Counted from the first letter of the stretch, positions 1 to 8,223 are shown. The stretch is DNA of 35,439 nucleotides from a bacterium 210820-DFI.6.37 (GCA_020558355.1 JAJCKG010000024.1:1-35439); one strand, 5' to 3'. Translations and numbers: made by a program. The notes: generated by a model from the sequence alone, not told the origin.

Positions 1-1645
1 TTCCCATACTCTTAGAGCTGGCGCTGTAGCTTTTCCTCAGGTTCAGACTGCTGACGGTCACTTTTACCTTCTGTGTAGACGCGACTGTCTTGGAAGTGGA
101 AGCAGTATTACTTGCGCTGGTGGTTACCACCTTTGTGTAACCCGGCAGGTAGATCCAGTAACCGTTCGTTTTCAGCTGTCCCCACTTTCCATCCTGGGTT
201 TTGGCCTTCAGCTGATACGTTGTATTCTTTTTGGCTTTTCCCATGCTCGCGGAACTGGTGCTGTAGCTCTTTCTCATATTCAAACTGCTGACCAGAACCT
301 TTACCTTCTGAGTAGTCGCAACCGTCTTTACCGCGGAAGCGTTGTTAGAAGCCCCGGAGCTTGTCCCTGAGCTTGCTGCGGAAGAACTGCTCCCGGAAGA
401 GGTAGAGGAAGACTTAGAAAGTCCATAGTAATCCGCCAGAACCTTCGCCTCAGCCTCCGCTAATTTTTGCAGATTTGTATTGCTGGACAGCCACATTGTC
501 GCAGCCAGATTGGTATGGAAAGAATGTTCTACGATCATTCCCTTTACGCCGGCCGCCTTAGAACCCCTGAGAACGCCGTAATACTCCGTCTTTCCATCGC
601 TGTTAAGTCTCTGCCATACTTTATAGGCCTGCTTTGTTCCCATAGTTGTCTGTATTGTTTTTCCAAGGTTTTTAGCCAGCGAATCCCCCGTATTTCCCTT
701 CTGCGTAATGATCAGAGGATAATCGGTCGTTTTAGAAGTGGACGAGTTGGAATGCAAAGATAAAAACAGATCGTATCCCTTCGCCGCGGTTCCTCTGTAA
801 TAAACGTTCATATCTTTTGTCTGATTTGTACGGGTTACGCCTACATAAAAGCCATCATATTTTTCCAGCGCGCTCTTCAGGTAATTATGAAGCGCCCAGG
901 TCATATTGGATTCATAATATGTGGAAAGTACCGGGCTTCTATTGTATTTTCCGTAATGCCCCGCGTCCAGCATAATCTTGATCTGCTTTGAAAAGACTGC
1001 CTTTACTGTATGGTTTGCTGTAATATTCGATAGTGTATAGCTGTCCTTAGCGCCCACAGACTTGCCGTCCACCTGCAGATCGGACAGATAGTAACCGCTC
1101 TTTGCTTTTGCGGTAATGGTTTTAGAACCGTTTTCTGTCACCGACGCGGACGCTGTGATGGTTCCCTTTGAAGTGGAATTAACAGATGTTGTAATCTTAT
1201 AGGAAGCTAATTTTTGGAAAGCCGCTTTAACAGTCATGTCCTGAGCCGGTGTAAAAATACCGGTTGCCGTTCCATAAGGCTGCGTTACAGCCGCTGTAAT
1301 GGTACCGATTTTTATGGAAGCGATTTTATATCCCTTTGCTGGTGTCACAGTATAAGTAACAGCCTCTCCCTCGGCAGCCTCATCTTTATTCACCGTTACT
1401 GTCCCGCCAGCTTCCGGTTCTGCCGCTGTGCTGATTTTATAGGAAGGATTTTCTTCTCCCTGATCTGGCGCTTCTCCGTTTTCCTGATCATTAGCGGCAG
1501 GCTCCGGGCTTTCAGCCGCTTGCGCCGCCGGCTGGGCTTCGTCACTGGCCCCTGCTGTTTGGGCAAAAGCGCCCGGCGCAAACACCAGCGCCGCCATGCA
1601 CATTAAGGTTATAATACTGATGAATCTCTTTTTTCTGCTACTCAT
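1..1645 (-). CDS. Secreted N-acetylmuramoyl-L-alanine amidase with InlB-like and SH3 repeats (partial, runs off left edge)
   Basis: The gene starts at ATG 1645-1643 behind AAGAGG and stays open to base 1, so about 548 codons are visible and the C-terminus is missing. Residues 1-29 form a signal peptide (SSRKKR, a hydrophobic core, then AFA-Q). A Glu/Pro-rich linker (30-66) leads to two InlB B-repeat-like units (about 70-145 and 147-218; for example GEAVTYTVTPAKGYKI). The amidase_3 domain covers about 222-405: LDAGH (H230), E245, SLHSN (H298) and VEHSFHTN (E373) are the expected zinc ligands and catalytic Glu. A Ser-rich linker (411-440) is followed by one SH3_3-like repeat (447-503, SSLNMRKSYS) and the start of a second (527 on, SSLNLRKSYS). 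By family it cleaves the amide bond between MurNAc and the stem peptide outside the cell; the SH3 repeats probably bind the wall. Whether it acts in vegetative growth or sporulation cannot be seen. Confidence 0.9.
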   Translation of the reverse strand, partial: MSSRKKRFISIITLMCMAALVFAPGAFAQTAGASDEAQPAAQAAESPEPAANDQENGEAPDQGEENPSYKISTAAEPEAGGTVTVNKDEAAEGEAVTYTVTPAKGYKIASIKIGTITAAVTQPYGTATGIFTPAQDMTVKAAFQKLASYKITTSVNSTSKGTITASASVTENGSKTITAKAKSGYYLSDLQVDGKSVGAKDSYTLSNITANHTVKAVFSKQIKIMLDAGHYGKYNRSPVLSTYYESNMTWALHNYLKSALEKYDGFYVGVTRTNQTKDMNVYYRGTAAKGYDLFLSLHSNSSTSKTTDYPLIITQKGNTGDSLAKNLGKTIQTTMGTKQAYKVWQRLNSDGKTEYYGVLRGSKAAGVKGMIVEHSFHTNLAATMWLSSNTNLQKLAEAEAKVLADYYGLSKSSSTSSGSSSSAASSGTSSGASNNASAVKTVATTQKVKVLVSSLNMRKSYSTSSASMGKAKKNTTYQLKAKTQDGKWGQLKTNGYWIYLPGYTKVVTTSASNTASTSKTVASTQKVKVTVSSLNLRKSYSASSKSMG

Positions 1646-1700
1646 TATGTTTACCTCTTGACTCTGATATTTCCGATATTTTTCCAGTTTGGATTTTTCT

Positions 1701-1729
1701 ATTATATTCCTCAACGCTTTAAATTTCAA
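1701..1729 (-). promoter_or_regulatory. SigA-type promoter of the amidase gene
   Basis: On the minus strand TTGAAA (1729-1724) is followed after 17 bases by TATAAT (1706-1701). The expected start of transcription is about 50 bases upstream of the amidase ATG. Confidence 0.75.
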
Positions 1730-1900
1730 GGGTTTCATGAAAATTGCGCCGCAAAAGTTTAGTAAGGGTTCCCTCTATTTCGTAATATATTATGTAAACT
1801 TTCTTTTTTTTCGGCGCTTCCTACTACATCCTGTCCCTTTTTCGTTTTCAGGCAACAGGATATAGGCCGCTGCTCGCTGGCGCGTTTTTAACACAACAAG

Positions 1901-1939
1901 AAAAAAACCGCGCTTCGTAATTTTGCGAAACGCGGTTTT
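1901..1939 (-). terminator. Rho-independent terminator after rpmF
   Basis: The minus strand reads AAAACCGCGTTTCGC, a short loop, then GCGAAGCGCGGTTTTTTT. The GC-rich stem followed by seven T residues lies 19 bases after the rpmF stop codon and separates rpmF from the amidase gene. Confidence 0.85.
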
Positions 1940-1957
1940 ATTATCATCCATTATACA

Positions 1958-2140
1958 TTAAGCTTCGGAAGCAACAACATCCTTACCGTTGTAGTAATTG
2001 CAATTTGGGCAAACTCTATGTGGAAGCTTAGGCTCATGACACTGCGGACAGATTGAAAGTCCCGGTGCTGTCATTTTCATGTTTGGAGATCTTCTCTTGT
2101 CTCTTCTTGCTTTCGACGTTTTCCTCTTAGGTACTGCCAT
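1958..2140 (-). CDS. rpmF: 50S ribosomal protein L32
   Basis: This 60-residue protein has the L32 N-terminus [18 protein letters not shown] and a zinc-ribbon pair, C31-PQ-C34 and C44-PN-C47, so it is the zinc-binding (C+) form of L32 in the large ribosomal subunit. The start is fixed by AAAGGAGGTG ten bases upstream of ATG. It lies 87 bases downstream of ackA with its own promoter (2194-2222) and is followed by a terminator, so it is probably transcribed alone as well as by readthrough from ackA. In many Firmicutes a DUF177 (YceD) gene lies directly before rpmF and plsX follows; neither is present here. Confidence 0.97.
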   Translation of the reverse strand: MAVPKRKTSKARRDKRRSPNMKMTAPGLSICPQCHEPKLPHRVCPNCNYYNGKDVVASEA

Positions 2141-2193
2141 TTTCTACACCTCCTTTTTGCTCATTTGTTGTAAATCCATTCTACAACTACTCA

Positions 2194-2222
2194 ATTATAT
2201 ATTCCTTGGGACAAAATGTCAA
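2194..2222 (-). promoter_or_regulatory. SigA promoter of rpmF
   Basis: On the minus strand TTGACA (2222-2217), a 17-base spacer and TATAAT (2199-2194) form a consensus SigA promoter immediately after the ackA stop codon. Confidence 0.85.
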
Positions 2223-2227
2223 CTAAA

Positions 2228-3421
2228 TTATTTGCAAAGTCTATAAGTATCTCTGGCAATCATCAGTTCTTCATTTGTCGGGATCAGGATAACCTTAACT
2301 TTGGAGTCTTCTCTGGAAATAATCGTTTCCTTTCCTCTTACCTTGTTCTTTACCAGATCCAGCTTGATTCCCAGGTTGCCCATATCATTACAGATGATGT
2401 CTCTCATCGCCATATCGTTTTCACCTACGCCCGCGGTAAATACGATTGCGTCAACGCCGTTCATTTCCGCAATGTAAGCTCCGATATAAGATCTTACTTT
2501 ATGAGCAAATACTTTGATAGCCAGCATGGCCCGTTCGTTTCCGTCCTCCGCGGCGGCTTCCAGATCGCGGAAGTCACTGGACACACCGGAGATTCCCAGT
2601 ACGCCGGATTTCTTGTTCAGGATCTCGTTTGCTTCACCCTGGGCAAGACCTTCCTTTTCTCTGATGTAAGTAACGATGGCCGGGTCGATGTCTCCGCATC
2701 TTGTACCCATTACCAGACCCTCCAGAGGAGTGAAGCCCATGGAAGTATCCATGCAGACGCCCCGCTTGATCGCGGATACGGAAGCTCCATTGCCCAGATG
2801 GCATGTAATCAGCTTCAGATCCTTAATGTCTACGTTCAGGATATCAGAAGCTCTTTCCGCAACGTATTTGTGGCTGGTTCCGTGGAAGCCGTATCTTCTG
2901 ATTCCGTATTTTTCATAGTATTCATAAGGAATTGCGTAAATATAGGATTCAGGCGGCATAGTCTGGTGGAACGCGGTATCGAATACCGCTACCATCGGAG
3001 TATTCGGCATCAGTTCCTGACACGCGGCGATACCCAGAAGGTTAGGCGGGTTGTGAAGCGGCGCCAGGTCTACGCATTCTTCCAGAGTGGCCAGAACCTG
3101 TTCATTGATCACTACGGATTCCGCGTATTTTTCTCCCGCGTGTACAACGCGGTGGCCTACAGCCCCGATTTCGCTCATATCTTTTACAACGCCGTGATCT
3201 TCGTCAATAATCGCGTCCAGCACATGACCGATCGCGTCCTTGTGGTTTTCCATAGGAGTTACCAGCTTGAATTTGTCCATTCCGATTTTTTCGTGTGTGA
3301 TAACGGACCCTTCCATTCCGATTCTTTCTACGAGACCTTTTGCTTCTAATACTTCGTTTGTCATATCAAGTACCTGGTATTTCAAGGATGAACTACCGCA
3401 ATTGATAACTAAAACTTTCAT
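2228..3421 (-). CDS. ackA: Acetate kinase
   Basis: This 397-residue protein has the usual acetate kinase length and signatures: NCGSSSLK at residues 7-14, [46 protein letters not shown] and FTAGVGEND. It transfers phosphate between acetyl phosphate and ADP in the cytoplasm, making ATP and acetate as the last step of fermentative acetate formation. ATG 3421-3419 is preceded by GGAGGAGAATTG. A consensus promoter (3466-3494) overlaps the end of tmcAL, so ackA can be expressed apart from the upstream genes. Phosphotransacetylase (pta) is not adjacent. Confidence 0.98.
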   Translation of the reverse strand: MKVLVINCGSSSLKYQVLDMTNEVLEAKGLVERIGMEGSVITHEKIGMDKFKLVTPMENHKDAIGHVLDAIIDEDHGVVKDMSEIGAVGHRVVHAGEKYAESVVINEQVLATLEECVDLAPLHNPPNLLGIAACQELMPNTPMVAVFDTAFHQTMPPESYIYAIPYEYYEKYGIRRYGFHGTSHKYVAERASDILNVDIKDLKLITCHLGNGASVSAIKRGVCMDTSMGFTPLEGLVMGTRCGDIDPAIVTYIREKEGLAQGEANEILNKKSGVLGISGVSSDFRDLEAAAEDGNERAMLAIKVFAHKVRSYIGAYIAEMNGVDAIVFTAGVGENDMAMRDIICNDMGNLGIKLDLVKNKVRGKETIISREDSKVKVILIPTNEELMIARDTYRLCK

Positions 3422-3465
3422 TCAATTCTCCTCCATCTTGTGATTTTATAAAAACAACCGTAATT

Positions 3466-3494
3466 ATTATACTCTTACAATTTTGGCTTTTCAA
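3466..3494 (-). promoter_or_regulatory. SigA promoter of ackA
   Basis: On the minus strand TTGAAA (3494-3489), 17 bases, then TATAAT (3471-3466). The -35 box lies within the last codons of tmcAL. Confidence 0.75.
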
Positions 3495-4734
3495 GGGTTT
3501 TGTCGCTTTGAACCAGTTTCTGCGAAAAGTTTTTTCGCGCTGGCGCGAAATGGCCCAAATTCGAGTTGGACTTCTTTGCCCCTTCGATAAATGGCCGCGT
3601 TACATAGTCACACCGCTGGTATAAATCCTGTCCGGAAATCATATTGTAAATATCTCCCGCCAGAATATCATAGGATAGCAAATCCGGAAGCCGCGGCTCC
3701 TTGTTTATATTCGTAATGACCGGGATCTCCGACCGGGTTTTGATTTTTCGCAGAAGGCGCGTTCCCTGTACCGAGGCCGCCAGAATCCGGGCGTAAAAAG
3801 AATCCTCAAAGGCAGTCAGGCCCATGACGTTCTGGCAAAATCCGCGGGCAATTCGGGTATTGGGATACCGTTTGGATCCGGTCTTTTCTATCAGCTCGTC
3901 CAAACTCCCGCAGCGCCTGACCTGTTCCTTCATACGGTTTTCCAGACCTTCTCCTATAGAAAGGATCCGCGCCAGCTGAGACGGGCTTTTCTGCAGAATC
4001 GCACCGCGAACCAGCTCAAAATATCCGGAAATTGGACGGCCCTCGGCAAGGGCCTCCGCTACCGACTTTGGAACATACTTTGCCTGCTGCCGGGCGTCCA
4101 TATGGTGGCGAATGGCTGTAGCGCTTGCGATTCCTTCCTTTGGAGTCCTTTCAAGATACCCCGCCCCTTTTCGGTTTACCATAATTGGTTTTATATTACT
4201 TTTCTGTATTTTCAACTGTTTTAGATATTCCAAGGCCAAAATATTGTTGGGCGTTACAGACAGCTCCGCCGCTCTTTTTCCCAGATTTGCCGCCAGAGCC
4301 AGCTCCCTCGCTTTGGCATAGGAGCAGCCCTGATCCAGATTCTTTTTCAGGGCTTCTTTAAACCCTCGGGTCTCGCTTGAAAGAAAATCCGCAATCCGCT
4401 CCAGTTCTTCCAGATTTTCCGCCTCTGCTCCAAAGCCCAGATGCGTCACACAGCCCAGCCGCAAAAGAATTCCGATTCCCCCCTTCGCAAAAAACTCGGC
4501 GCTGTTTACCGCATAGGCAAAGGGAAGCTCCAGAACCAGATCTACACCGCATTCCACGGCCAGACGGCTTCTGACCCACTTATCCAAAACAGCGGGCTCC
4601 CCTCTCTGGGTAAAATTCCCGCTCATGACCACCACCACAAAATCGGCCTCCGCCTGCTTTTCGCATTGACGCAAATGATACAGGTGGCCGTTGTGGAATG
4701 GATTATATTCAGCTATGATACCTAAAACATTCAT
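3475..4734 (-). CDS. tmcAL: tRNA(Met) cytidine acetate ligase
   Basis: The protein is 419 residues from ATG 4734. It opens with NVLGIIAEYNPFHNGHLYHL, the nucleotidyltransferase motif with the HxGH-like signature (H14, G16, H17), followed by VVMSGNFTQRGEPA; both are typical of TmcAL (formerly YlbM). The family activates acetate with ATP and acetylates the wobble cytidine of elongator tRNA(Met), forming ac4C34. A GTG six codons upstream (4752) is also possible and would overlap the end of ylbJ; neither start has a good ribosome binding site, so coupling to ylbJ translation is likely. In B. subtilis ylbJ and ylbM are also close neighbours. Placing it next to acetate kinase is suggestive, since acetate is the substrate, but this is inference. 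Confidence 0.92.
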   Translation of the reverse strand: MNVLGIIAEYNPFHNGHLYHLRQCEKQAEADFVVVVMSGNFTQRGEPAVLDKWVRSRLAVECGVDLVLELPFAYAVNSAEFFAKGGIGILLRLGCVTHLGFGAEAENLEELERIADFLSSETRGFKEALKKNLDQGCSYAKARELALAANLGKRAAELSVTPNNILALEYLKQLKIQKSNIKPIMVNRKGAGYLERTPKEGIASATAIRHHMDARQQAKYVPKSVAEALAEGRPISGYFELVRGAILQKSPSQLARILSIGEGLENRMKEQVRRCGSLDELIEKTGSKRYPNTRIARGFCQNVMGLTAFEDSFYARILAASVQGTRLLRKIKTRSEIPVITNINKEPRLPDLLSYDILAGDIYNMISGQDLYQRCDYVTRPFIEGAKKSNSNLGHFAPARKNFSQKLVQSDKTLEKPKL

Positions 4735-4741
4735 GGACTTA

Positions 4742-5665
4742 TCATAACACACACACGGAAAGAAGCAAAGCGATTATTCCCGCGAAAATGCTGTGCGTCA
4801 GCTTTGTCAGCATAAAATAAGGAAGACGGACGCCGGATCCGGAAAGCATGCTCATAGACTGACCGATGATGGACAATCCTCCCCAGGAAAGAACCATTGT
4901 GGATAAAATACATTTCAAAGGCATGGAAAGCCCAGCGCATTCCGATAAAGCGCCGCAGCCTACTGTCATTTCAAAAAAACCTTTTGCGGCAGCCTTCAGT
5001 ACAGGCGAGGGAATCCAGCTAAACATTCCTCCCATATGCATCAGATCCGTCAGGAACATAAAAAGAACGATATACGCCAGGATAATCGCAAGGGACTTAA
5101 AGGCGGAAAGAATGGCCTCTGTAAAAAGCTCCAAAAGCTCCTTGTTTTTATGAACCTGAGCGGAAGCGCGCGTCTTTGTCTGTCCGCGAAAAAAACAGGA
5201 GTAGACGCAGCCATTGAGAATAGCCCCCAGATAATGGGCTACGGCAATCAGGACTCCGGCAGCGCCGGACCCCAGCATACCGGCTCCTACGGCTCCAATC
5301 ATAAAGGTGGGTCCGGATGTGCTGCAAAAGCTGATGAGCCGTTTTGCCTCTCTGTCTGAGATCTGATTTGCTTTTCGCATATCCCCGATGATCTTAGCGC
5401 CCATAGGGTAGCCGGAAAGCACACTCATAGCAAAGGGAAACAGACTTGGACGGACCAGCCGCACGATCCCTATATAGTTTAGAAAATTGGCGCAGATAAA
5501 AAAAGGCAATAAAGCCGGAAGCACGCTCTGCGCCCACAGAGATATCCCCTTTTGCGCCGAATAAACCGCAGTCTGGGGAAAAATAACCATAAACAGGCAA
5601 AAGCCTGCTGCCGCAAGCCCCGCCGCCACATAATTTCTTTTTTTTTCGCTAACTAAAATATCCAT
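4742..5665 (-). CDS. ylbJ: YlbJ-family sporulation integral membrane protein
   Basis: This 307-residue protein is mostly hydrophobic, with about eight predicted membrane segments. SGYPMGAKIIGDMRKANQIS and CSTSGPTFMIGAVGAGMLGS match the conserved gate-type core of YlbJ (SpoIVV in B. subtilis), a membrane protein implicated in dipicolinic acid movement during sporulation. It is shorter than the roughly 400 residues of B. subtilis YlbJ; the stretch normally before SGYPMG looks shortened (GIVRLVRPSLFPFAMSVL). The start codon lies inside a perfect 12-base inverted repeat (5658-5695) and lacks a clear ribosome binding site, so the start is less certain than the identity. It is followed by tmcAL after a few bases. 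Confidence 0.85.
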   Translation of the reverse strand: MDILVSEKKRNYVAAGLAAAGFCLFMVIFPQTAVYSAQKGISLWAQSVLPALLPFFICANFLNYIGIVRLVRPSLFPFAMSVLSGYPMGAKIIGDMRKANQISDREAKRLISFCSTSGPTFMIGAVGAGMLGSGAAGVLIAVAHYLGAILNGCVYSCFFRGQTKTRASAQVHKNKELLELFTEAILSAFKSLAIILAYIVLFMFLTDLMHMGGMFSWIPSPVLKAAAKGFFEMTVGCGALSECAGLSMPLKCILSTMVLSWGGLSIIGQSMSMLSGSGVRLPYFMLTKLTHSIFAGIIALLLSVCVL

Positions 5666-5695
5666 AGTTCATGGTATTCCACAAACTATGGATAT
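5658..5695 (-). repeat. Perfect 12-bp inverted repeat over the ylbJ start codon
   Basis: ATATCCATAGTT (5658-5669) and AACTATGGATAT (5684-5695) are exact reverse complements separated by 14 bases. The ylbJ ATG (5665-5663) is inside the first arm. In the mRNA this would form a hairpin hiding the start codon; as DNA it could be a protein-binding dyad. Confidence 0.7.
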
Positions 5696-5753
5696 ATGTA
5701 CGGTTTTCAGAAAATCAGAAGCTTTCCCGGGATACACAAAAGGCTTCCGGTGC

Positions 5754-6329
5754 CTATTCCTCTTCCTGCGGCTCCTGCGCCGGTTCAGGCTGTACAGGCG
5801 CCTCCTCCTGGTTCATCTGGGTCCTGTAGGCCATGTCTTTGATTTCCTCTCGGTTGCTCGCGAGTGTTGTATTGATATCATTGAAGGTTTTTTCAATGGT
5901 GCCGAACATATCGCCGAAATAAAGACCATTGAGCTGTTCCATCTTTTCCTGGAAATTAAAGAGGATGCTGTCCACATAATCATAGGTACTCATTTTCAGC
6001 TGCTTTGCCGTTTCTTCTGTTACGCGCATCAGTTCGTCGGCCCTGAGCTTTGCCTTAATGGTAATATCATCGTTTTCCACTAGAGCCTCCGCCTGTCTTT
6101 TCGCGTCAGCGATCACAGCTTCATATTCTTTCTTAGCCTCAGCAATGATCCGCTCCCGCTCGTTTTTGATCCACTGGGCCTGCTGGATCTCATCCGGCAG
6201 CTCTACCCGGATCTCTCTTACGATTTCCAGCAGCTCCTGCGCGTCTACCATGATTTTTCCCGTCAGCGGAAAGCCTGACGCTGTATCGACGATTTCTTCA
6301 ATTTCTTCTAACAGTTCTAATACCTTCAT
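5754..6329 (-). CDS. Coiled-coil cytoplasmic protein of unknown function, adjacent to coaD
   Basis: This 191-residue protein lacks a signal peptide or membrane span. Residues about 45-85 are charged and heptad-like (WIKNERERIIAEAKKEYEAV), resembling the stalk of ATP synthase subunit B/E or V-type subunit H, which is why such proteins are often labelled ATPase; I see no nucleotide-binding motif. The C-terminus (from about 170) is a Glu/Pro/Gln tail ending QEPQEEE. ATG is preceded by GGGGAGGA. It starts 11 bases after the coaD stop codon and is surely co-transcribed with coaD. The N-terminal LELLEEIEEIVDTASGFPLTG suggests a conserved Clostridia family, but I assign no function. Confidence 0.75.
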   Translation of the reverse strand: MKVLELLEEIEEIVDTASGFPLTGKIMVDAQELLEIVREIRVELPDEIQQAQWIKNERERIIAEAKKEYEAVIADAKRQAEALVENDDITIKAKLRADELMRVTEETAKQLKMSTYDYVDSILFNFQEKMEQLNGLYFGDMFGTIEKTFNDINTTLASNREEIKDMAYRTQMNQEEAPVQPEPAQEPQEEE

Positions 6330-6340
6330 TGTGTCCTCCC

Positions 6341-6826
6341 CTAAACCTTATTTTTTTTATTCATATATTCCAAAATAATTTCCGGAATCAATCCGTCGAC
6401 GCTTCCGCCCAGCGAATGGACCTCTTTGATCATACTGGAGCTGACAAAAGAGCAGTCCGGGTCCGTCATCAGAAAAACGGTTTCAACGTTTTCCCGAAAA
6501 AGTCTCGCGTTCATCTGCGCCATCTGGATCTCATATTCAAAATCACTTGTTCCCCGCAGTCCTCTGACAACCACGTTAAATTCCTTCGCGTTGACATAGT
6601 CAGCCAAAAGGCCGGAAAAATGATCCACTTCCACATTGGGAAGACCCGCGGTAACCCCGCGAATCATCTCTTCCCGTTCTTCCAGCGAAAACAGGGACTT
6701 TTTAGAAGGGTTGACAATGACGCCGATCACCAGCCGGTCATAAAGCTTCGACGCTCTTGTGATAATATCAAGATGTCCGTTGGTCAAAGGGTCAAAGGAA
6801 CCGGTATACAGTGCTTTCGTTTTCAT
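6341..6826 (-). CDS. coaD: Phosphopantetheine adenylyltransferase
   Basis: The 161-residue length is typical of CoaD. YTGSFDPLTNGHLDII carries the nucleotidyltransferase T/HxGH motif near the N-terminus; VVRGLRGTSDFEYE and SFVSSSMIKEV are the family signatures for substrate binding. The enzyme joins 4'-phosphopantetheine and ATP to give dephospho-CoA, the penultimate step of coenzyme A synthesis. It is 56 bases downstream of rsmD, the usual partner, and has a candidate promoter of its own at 6857-6886. Confidence 0.97.
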   Translation of the reverse strand: MKTKALYTGSFDPLTNGHLDIITRASKLYDRLVIGVIVNPSKKSLFSLEEREEMIRGVTAGLPNVEVDHFSGLLADYVNAKEFNVVVRGLRGTSDFEYEIQMAQMNARLFRENVETVFLMTDPDCSFVSSSMIKEVHSLGGSVDGLIPEIILEYMNKKNKV

Positions 6827-6856
6827 ACGTCATATCCTCCATTGATTTATAAGTGT

Positions 6857-6886
6857 ATTGTATCACAAGAAAGCCGCCAATATCAA
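6857..6886 (-). promoter_or_regulatory. Candidate promoter of coaD
   Basis: On the minus strand TTGATA (6886-6881), an 18-base spacer and TACAAT (6862-6857), with TG one base before the -10 box (extended -10). It overlaps the end of rsmD. Confidence 0.55.
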
Positions 6887-7419
6887 CCATATATTGAAAT
6901 TACAACGGTTCCGTACTTTCGTTCTTTTATTTTTTGAAAGCGGGAGAGCTCCTCCGGCAGGACTTCTTCTCTTCTGTGTTCCGCTATGATCAGTCCGTCC
7001 TGGGACAGAAGACCGTATTCCGCAATAAGAGAAAAGCATTCAGGGAGCATGCCCATATTATATGGAGGGTCCAGTAAAATCACATCCATAGGCCTTGTCA
7101 GCCTTCCCAGCGTATTGCGAAAATCTCCAGTCAGAACGGTAGATCGTTCCTCCGCCCCGCAGTACGCGATGTTTTCCTTCAGCAGCCGGATACTGTCTCT
7201 GGAATTATCACAAAACCAGCAGTGCTCCGCGCCCCGGCTCAGCGCCTCCAGCCCCAGGTTCCCGGTTCCGGCAAAGAGATCCAGCACATTGCTTCCGTAA
7301 ATGTCATTTGTCAGAATGCTGAAAACCGCCTCTTTCACTTTGTCTGTAGTCGGTCTAATTCGATTATCGAAAGGCGCCTTCAGCCGCCTTCCTTTATATT
7401 CACCTGCTATAATTCTCAT
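6883..7419 (-). CDS. rsmD: 16S rRNA (guanine(966)-N(2))-methyltransferase
   Basis: From ATG 7419 the protein has 178 residues and opens with MRIIAGEYKGRRLKAP, the typical RsmD start; GAGG lies eight bases before it. A further in-frame codon upstream (7452) would add 11 residues unlike the family and is rejected. SAM-binding motif I is VLDLFAGTGNLGLEA and the catalytic motif is LLDPPY. By family it methylates G966 of 16S rRNA in the assembling small subunit. It sits directly upstream of coaD, a pairing conserved across bacteria. Confidence 0.95.
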   Translation of the reverse strand: MRIIAGEYKGRRLKAPFDNRIRPTTDKVKEAVFSILTNDIYGSNVLDLFAGTGNLGLEALSRGAEHCWFCDNSRDSIRLLKENIAYCGAEERSTVLTGDFRNTLGRLTRPMDVILLDPPYNMGMLPECFSLIAEYGLLSQDGLIIAEHRREEVLPEELSRFQKIKERKYGTVVISIYG

Positions 7420-7480
7420 ATTCTTATACCTCGCAGTGTCATATTGTACCATGTTTTCCGCTGAATGACCAGCCCCTGTG

Positions 7481-7527
7481 TAAAAAGAAAGATATCCGCT
7501 CAGCGTGTTACTTAGCGGATACCTCTC
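7481..7527 (-). terminator. Terminator after the first spore-protein gene
   Basis: The minus strand reads GAGGTATCCGCT, a 13-base loop, AGCGGATATCTTTCTTTTT. The stem with a T-rich tail lies about 30 bases after the stop codon at 7557 and before rsmD. Confidence 0.8.
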
Positions 7528-7556
7528 ATCTTTGGATTTAACTTATTGACTTAATG

Positions 7557-7745
7557 TTATTTTCCAGCCATCTGCTGTTCTGCCATTTCAACCAGCTTCT
7601 TAGTCATATAGCCTCCGACATAACCGTTCTGTCTCGCGGTCAGGTTGCCCTTGTCAGTCTGTTCGTAGTTGGCCAGACCCAGCTCGTTTGCTACTTCTGT
7701 CTTTAAGTTTTTTAATCCCGCTTTCGCGTTTGGATTCATTGACAT
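7557..7745 (-). CDS. Alpha/beta-type small acid-soluble spore protein (copy 1)
   Basis: This 62-residue protein carries the alpha/beta SASP core: KTEVANELGLANYEQ with the germination protease region, then TARQNGYVGGYMTKKLVEMA. Such proteins coat and protect DNA in the dormant spore and are degraded at germination. ATG 7745 follows AGGAGGTGAGAAACAC. It is nearly identical in its core to the copy at 7935-8135, and the upstream regions of both are also copies of each other, so the pair arose by tandem duplication. It is followed by a strong terminator and is probably monocistronic. Confidence 0.95.
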   Translation of the reverse strand: MSMNPNAKAGLKNLKTEVANELGLANYEQTDKGNLTARQNGYVGGYMTKKLVEMAEQQMAGK

Positions 7746-7838
7746 GTGTTTCTCACCTCCTGTACGCTATTAATTTAACCCGGCCGCAGAAAACTATGTC
7801 ATGTAATAATTGCTTGCGTTCTCTGCTTTTGGCAGGGT
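7746..7838 (-). promoter_or_regulatory. Upstream region of SASP copy 1, repeated before copy 2
   Basis: About 90 bases match the stretch at 8136-8223 with only scattered differences, including the ribosome binding site, TAAATTAATAG, ACATGACATAG, and a small CTGC-TTTT-GGCAG hairpin. GACATA (7800-7795) and TAAATTA (7777-7771), 17 bases apart, are a possible forespore (SigG-like) promoter, but the match to consensus is only partial. Confidence 0.5.
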
Positions 7839-7873
7839 TTTTCGCTCTTTTTTTCCAGATTTCCCAAAGCTTA

Positions 7874-7917
7874 AACGCAAGAACACCCGCCGTAACTAGC
7901 GGGTGTCCCTGCGTTTT
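7874..7917 (-). terminator. Terminator after the second spore-protein gene
   Basis: The minus strand reads AACGCAGGGACACCCGC, an 8-base loop, then GCGGGTGTTCTTGCGTTT, a long GC-rich hairpin 18 bases after the stop codon at 7935. The T tract is short on the minus strand and longer on the plus strand. Confidence 0.65.
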
Positions 7918-7934
7918 TCAGTTTTAACTTACCG

Positions 7935-8135
7935 TTACTTTCCAGCCATCTGCTGTTCTGCCATTTCGACTAACTTCTTAGTCATATAACCGCCGACATA
8001 ACCGTTTTCTCTCGCGGTCAGGTTACCCTTGTCAGCCTGGTCATAATTTGCCAGACCCAGCTCGCTGGCTACTTCTGTCTTTAAGCTTTTCAGCGCTGGT
8101 TTCGCGCTTGTGTTCATCTTATCCTGTAATGACAT
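7935..8135 (-). CDS. Alpha/beta-type small acid-soluble spore protein (copy 2)
   Basis: From ATG 8135 the protein has 66 residues; the in-frame GTG at 8144 lies within the ribosome binding site region (AGGAGGTGAG) and is rejected. The core (KTEVASELGLANYDQ, then TARENGYVGGYMTKKLVEMA) is the alpha/beta SASP signature and differs from copy 1 mainly in an N-terminal extension (SLQDKMNTSAKPALKSL) and a few substitutions. Its role is DNA protection in the spore. It lies between recG and copy 1, with its own copy of the duplicated promoter region and its own terminator. Confidence 0.95.
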   Translation of the reverse strand: MSLQDKMNTSAKPALKSLKTEVASELGLANYDQADKGNLTARENGYVGGYMTKKLVEMAEQQMAGK

Positions 8136-8223
8136 ATTTCTCACCTCCTGTACGCTATTAATTTAACCCGGGCGAAAAAAACTATGTCATGTAATAATTG
8201 CTTTCTGTTCCTGCTTTTGGCAG
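8136..8223 (-). promoter_or_regulatory. Upstream region of SASP copy 2, repeated before copy 1
   Basis: This stretch is a near copy of 7746-7838. It begins directly after the recG stop codon with CCTGCCAAAAGCAGG, a short hairpin without a T tract, and ends in AGGAGGTGAG before ATG 8135. GACATA (8189-8184) and TAAATTA (8165-8159) are the candidate promoter boxes. Confidence 0.5.

Larger units (their letters stand above)
1646..1957. other. Intergenic region between rpmF and the amidase gene
   Basis: This gap of 312 bases contains the amidase promoter (1701-1729) and the rpmF terminator (1901-1939). The bases between them (about 1730-1900) show no convincing ORF with a ribosome binding site and no strong dyad. 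Confidence 0.6.

Noticed and set aside
2216..3349. Long open frame of 377 codons on the plus strand opposite ackA
   Set aside because: It is the mirror of a highly conserved gene, has no ribosome binding site and matches no family.
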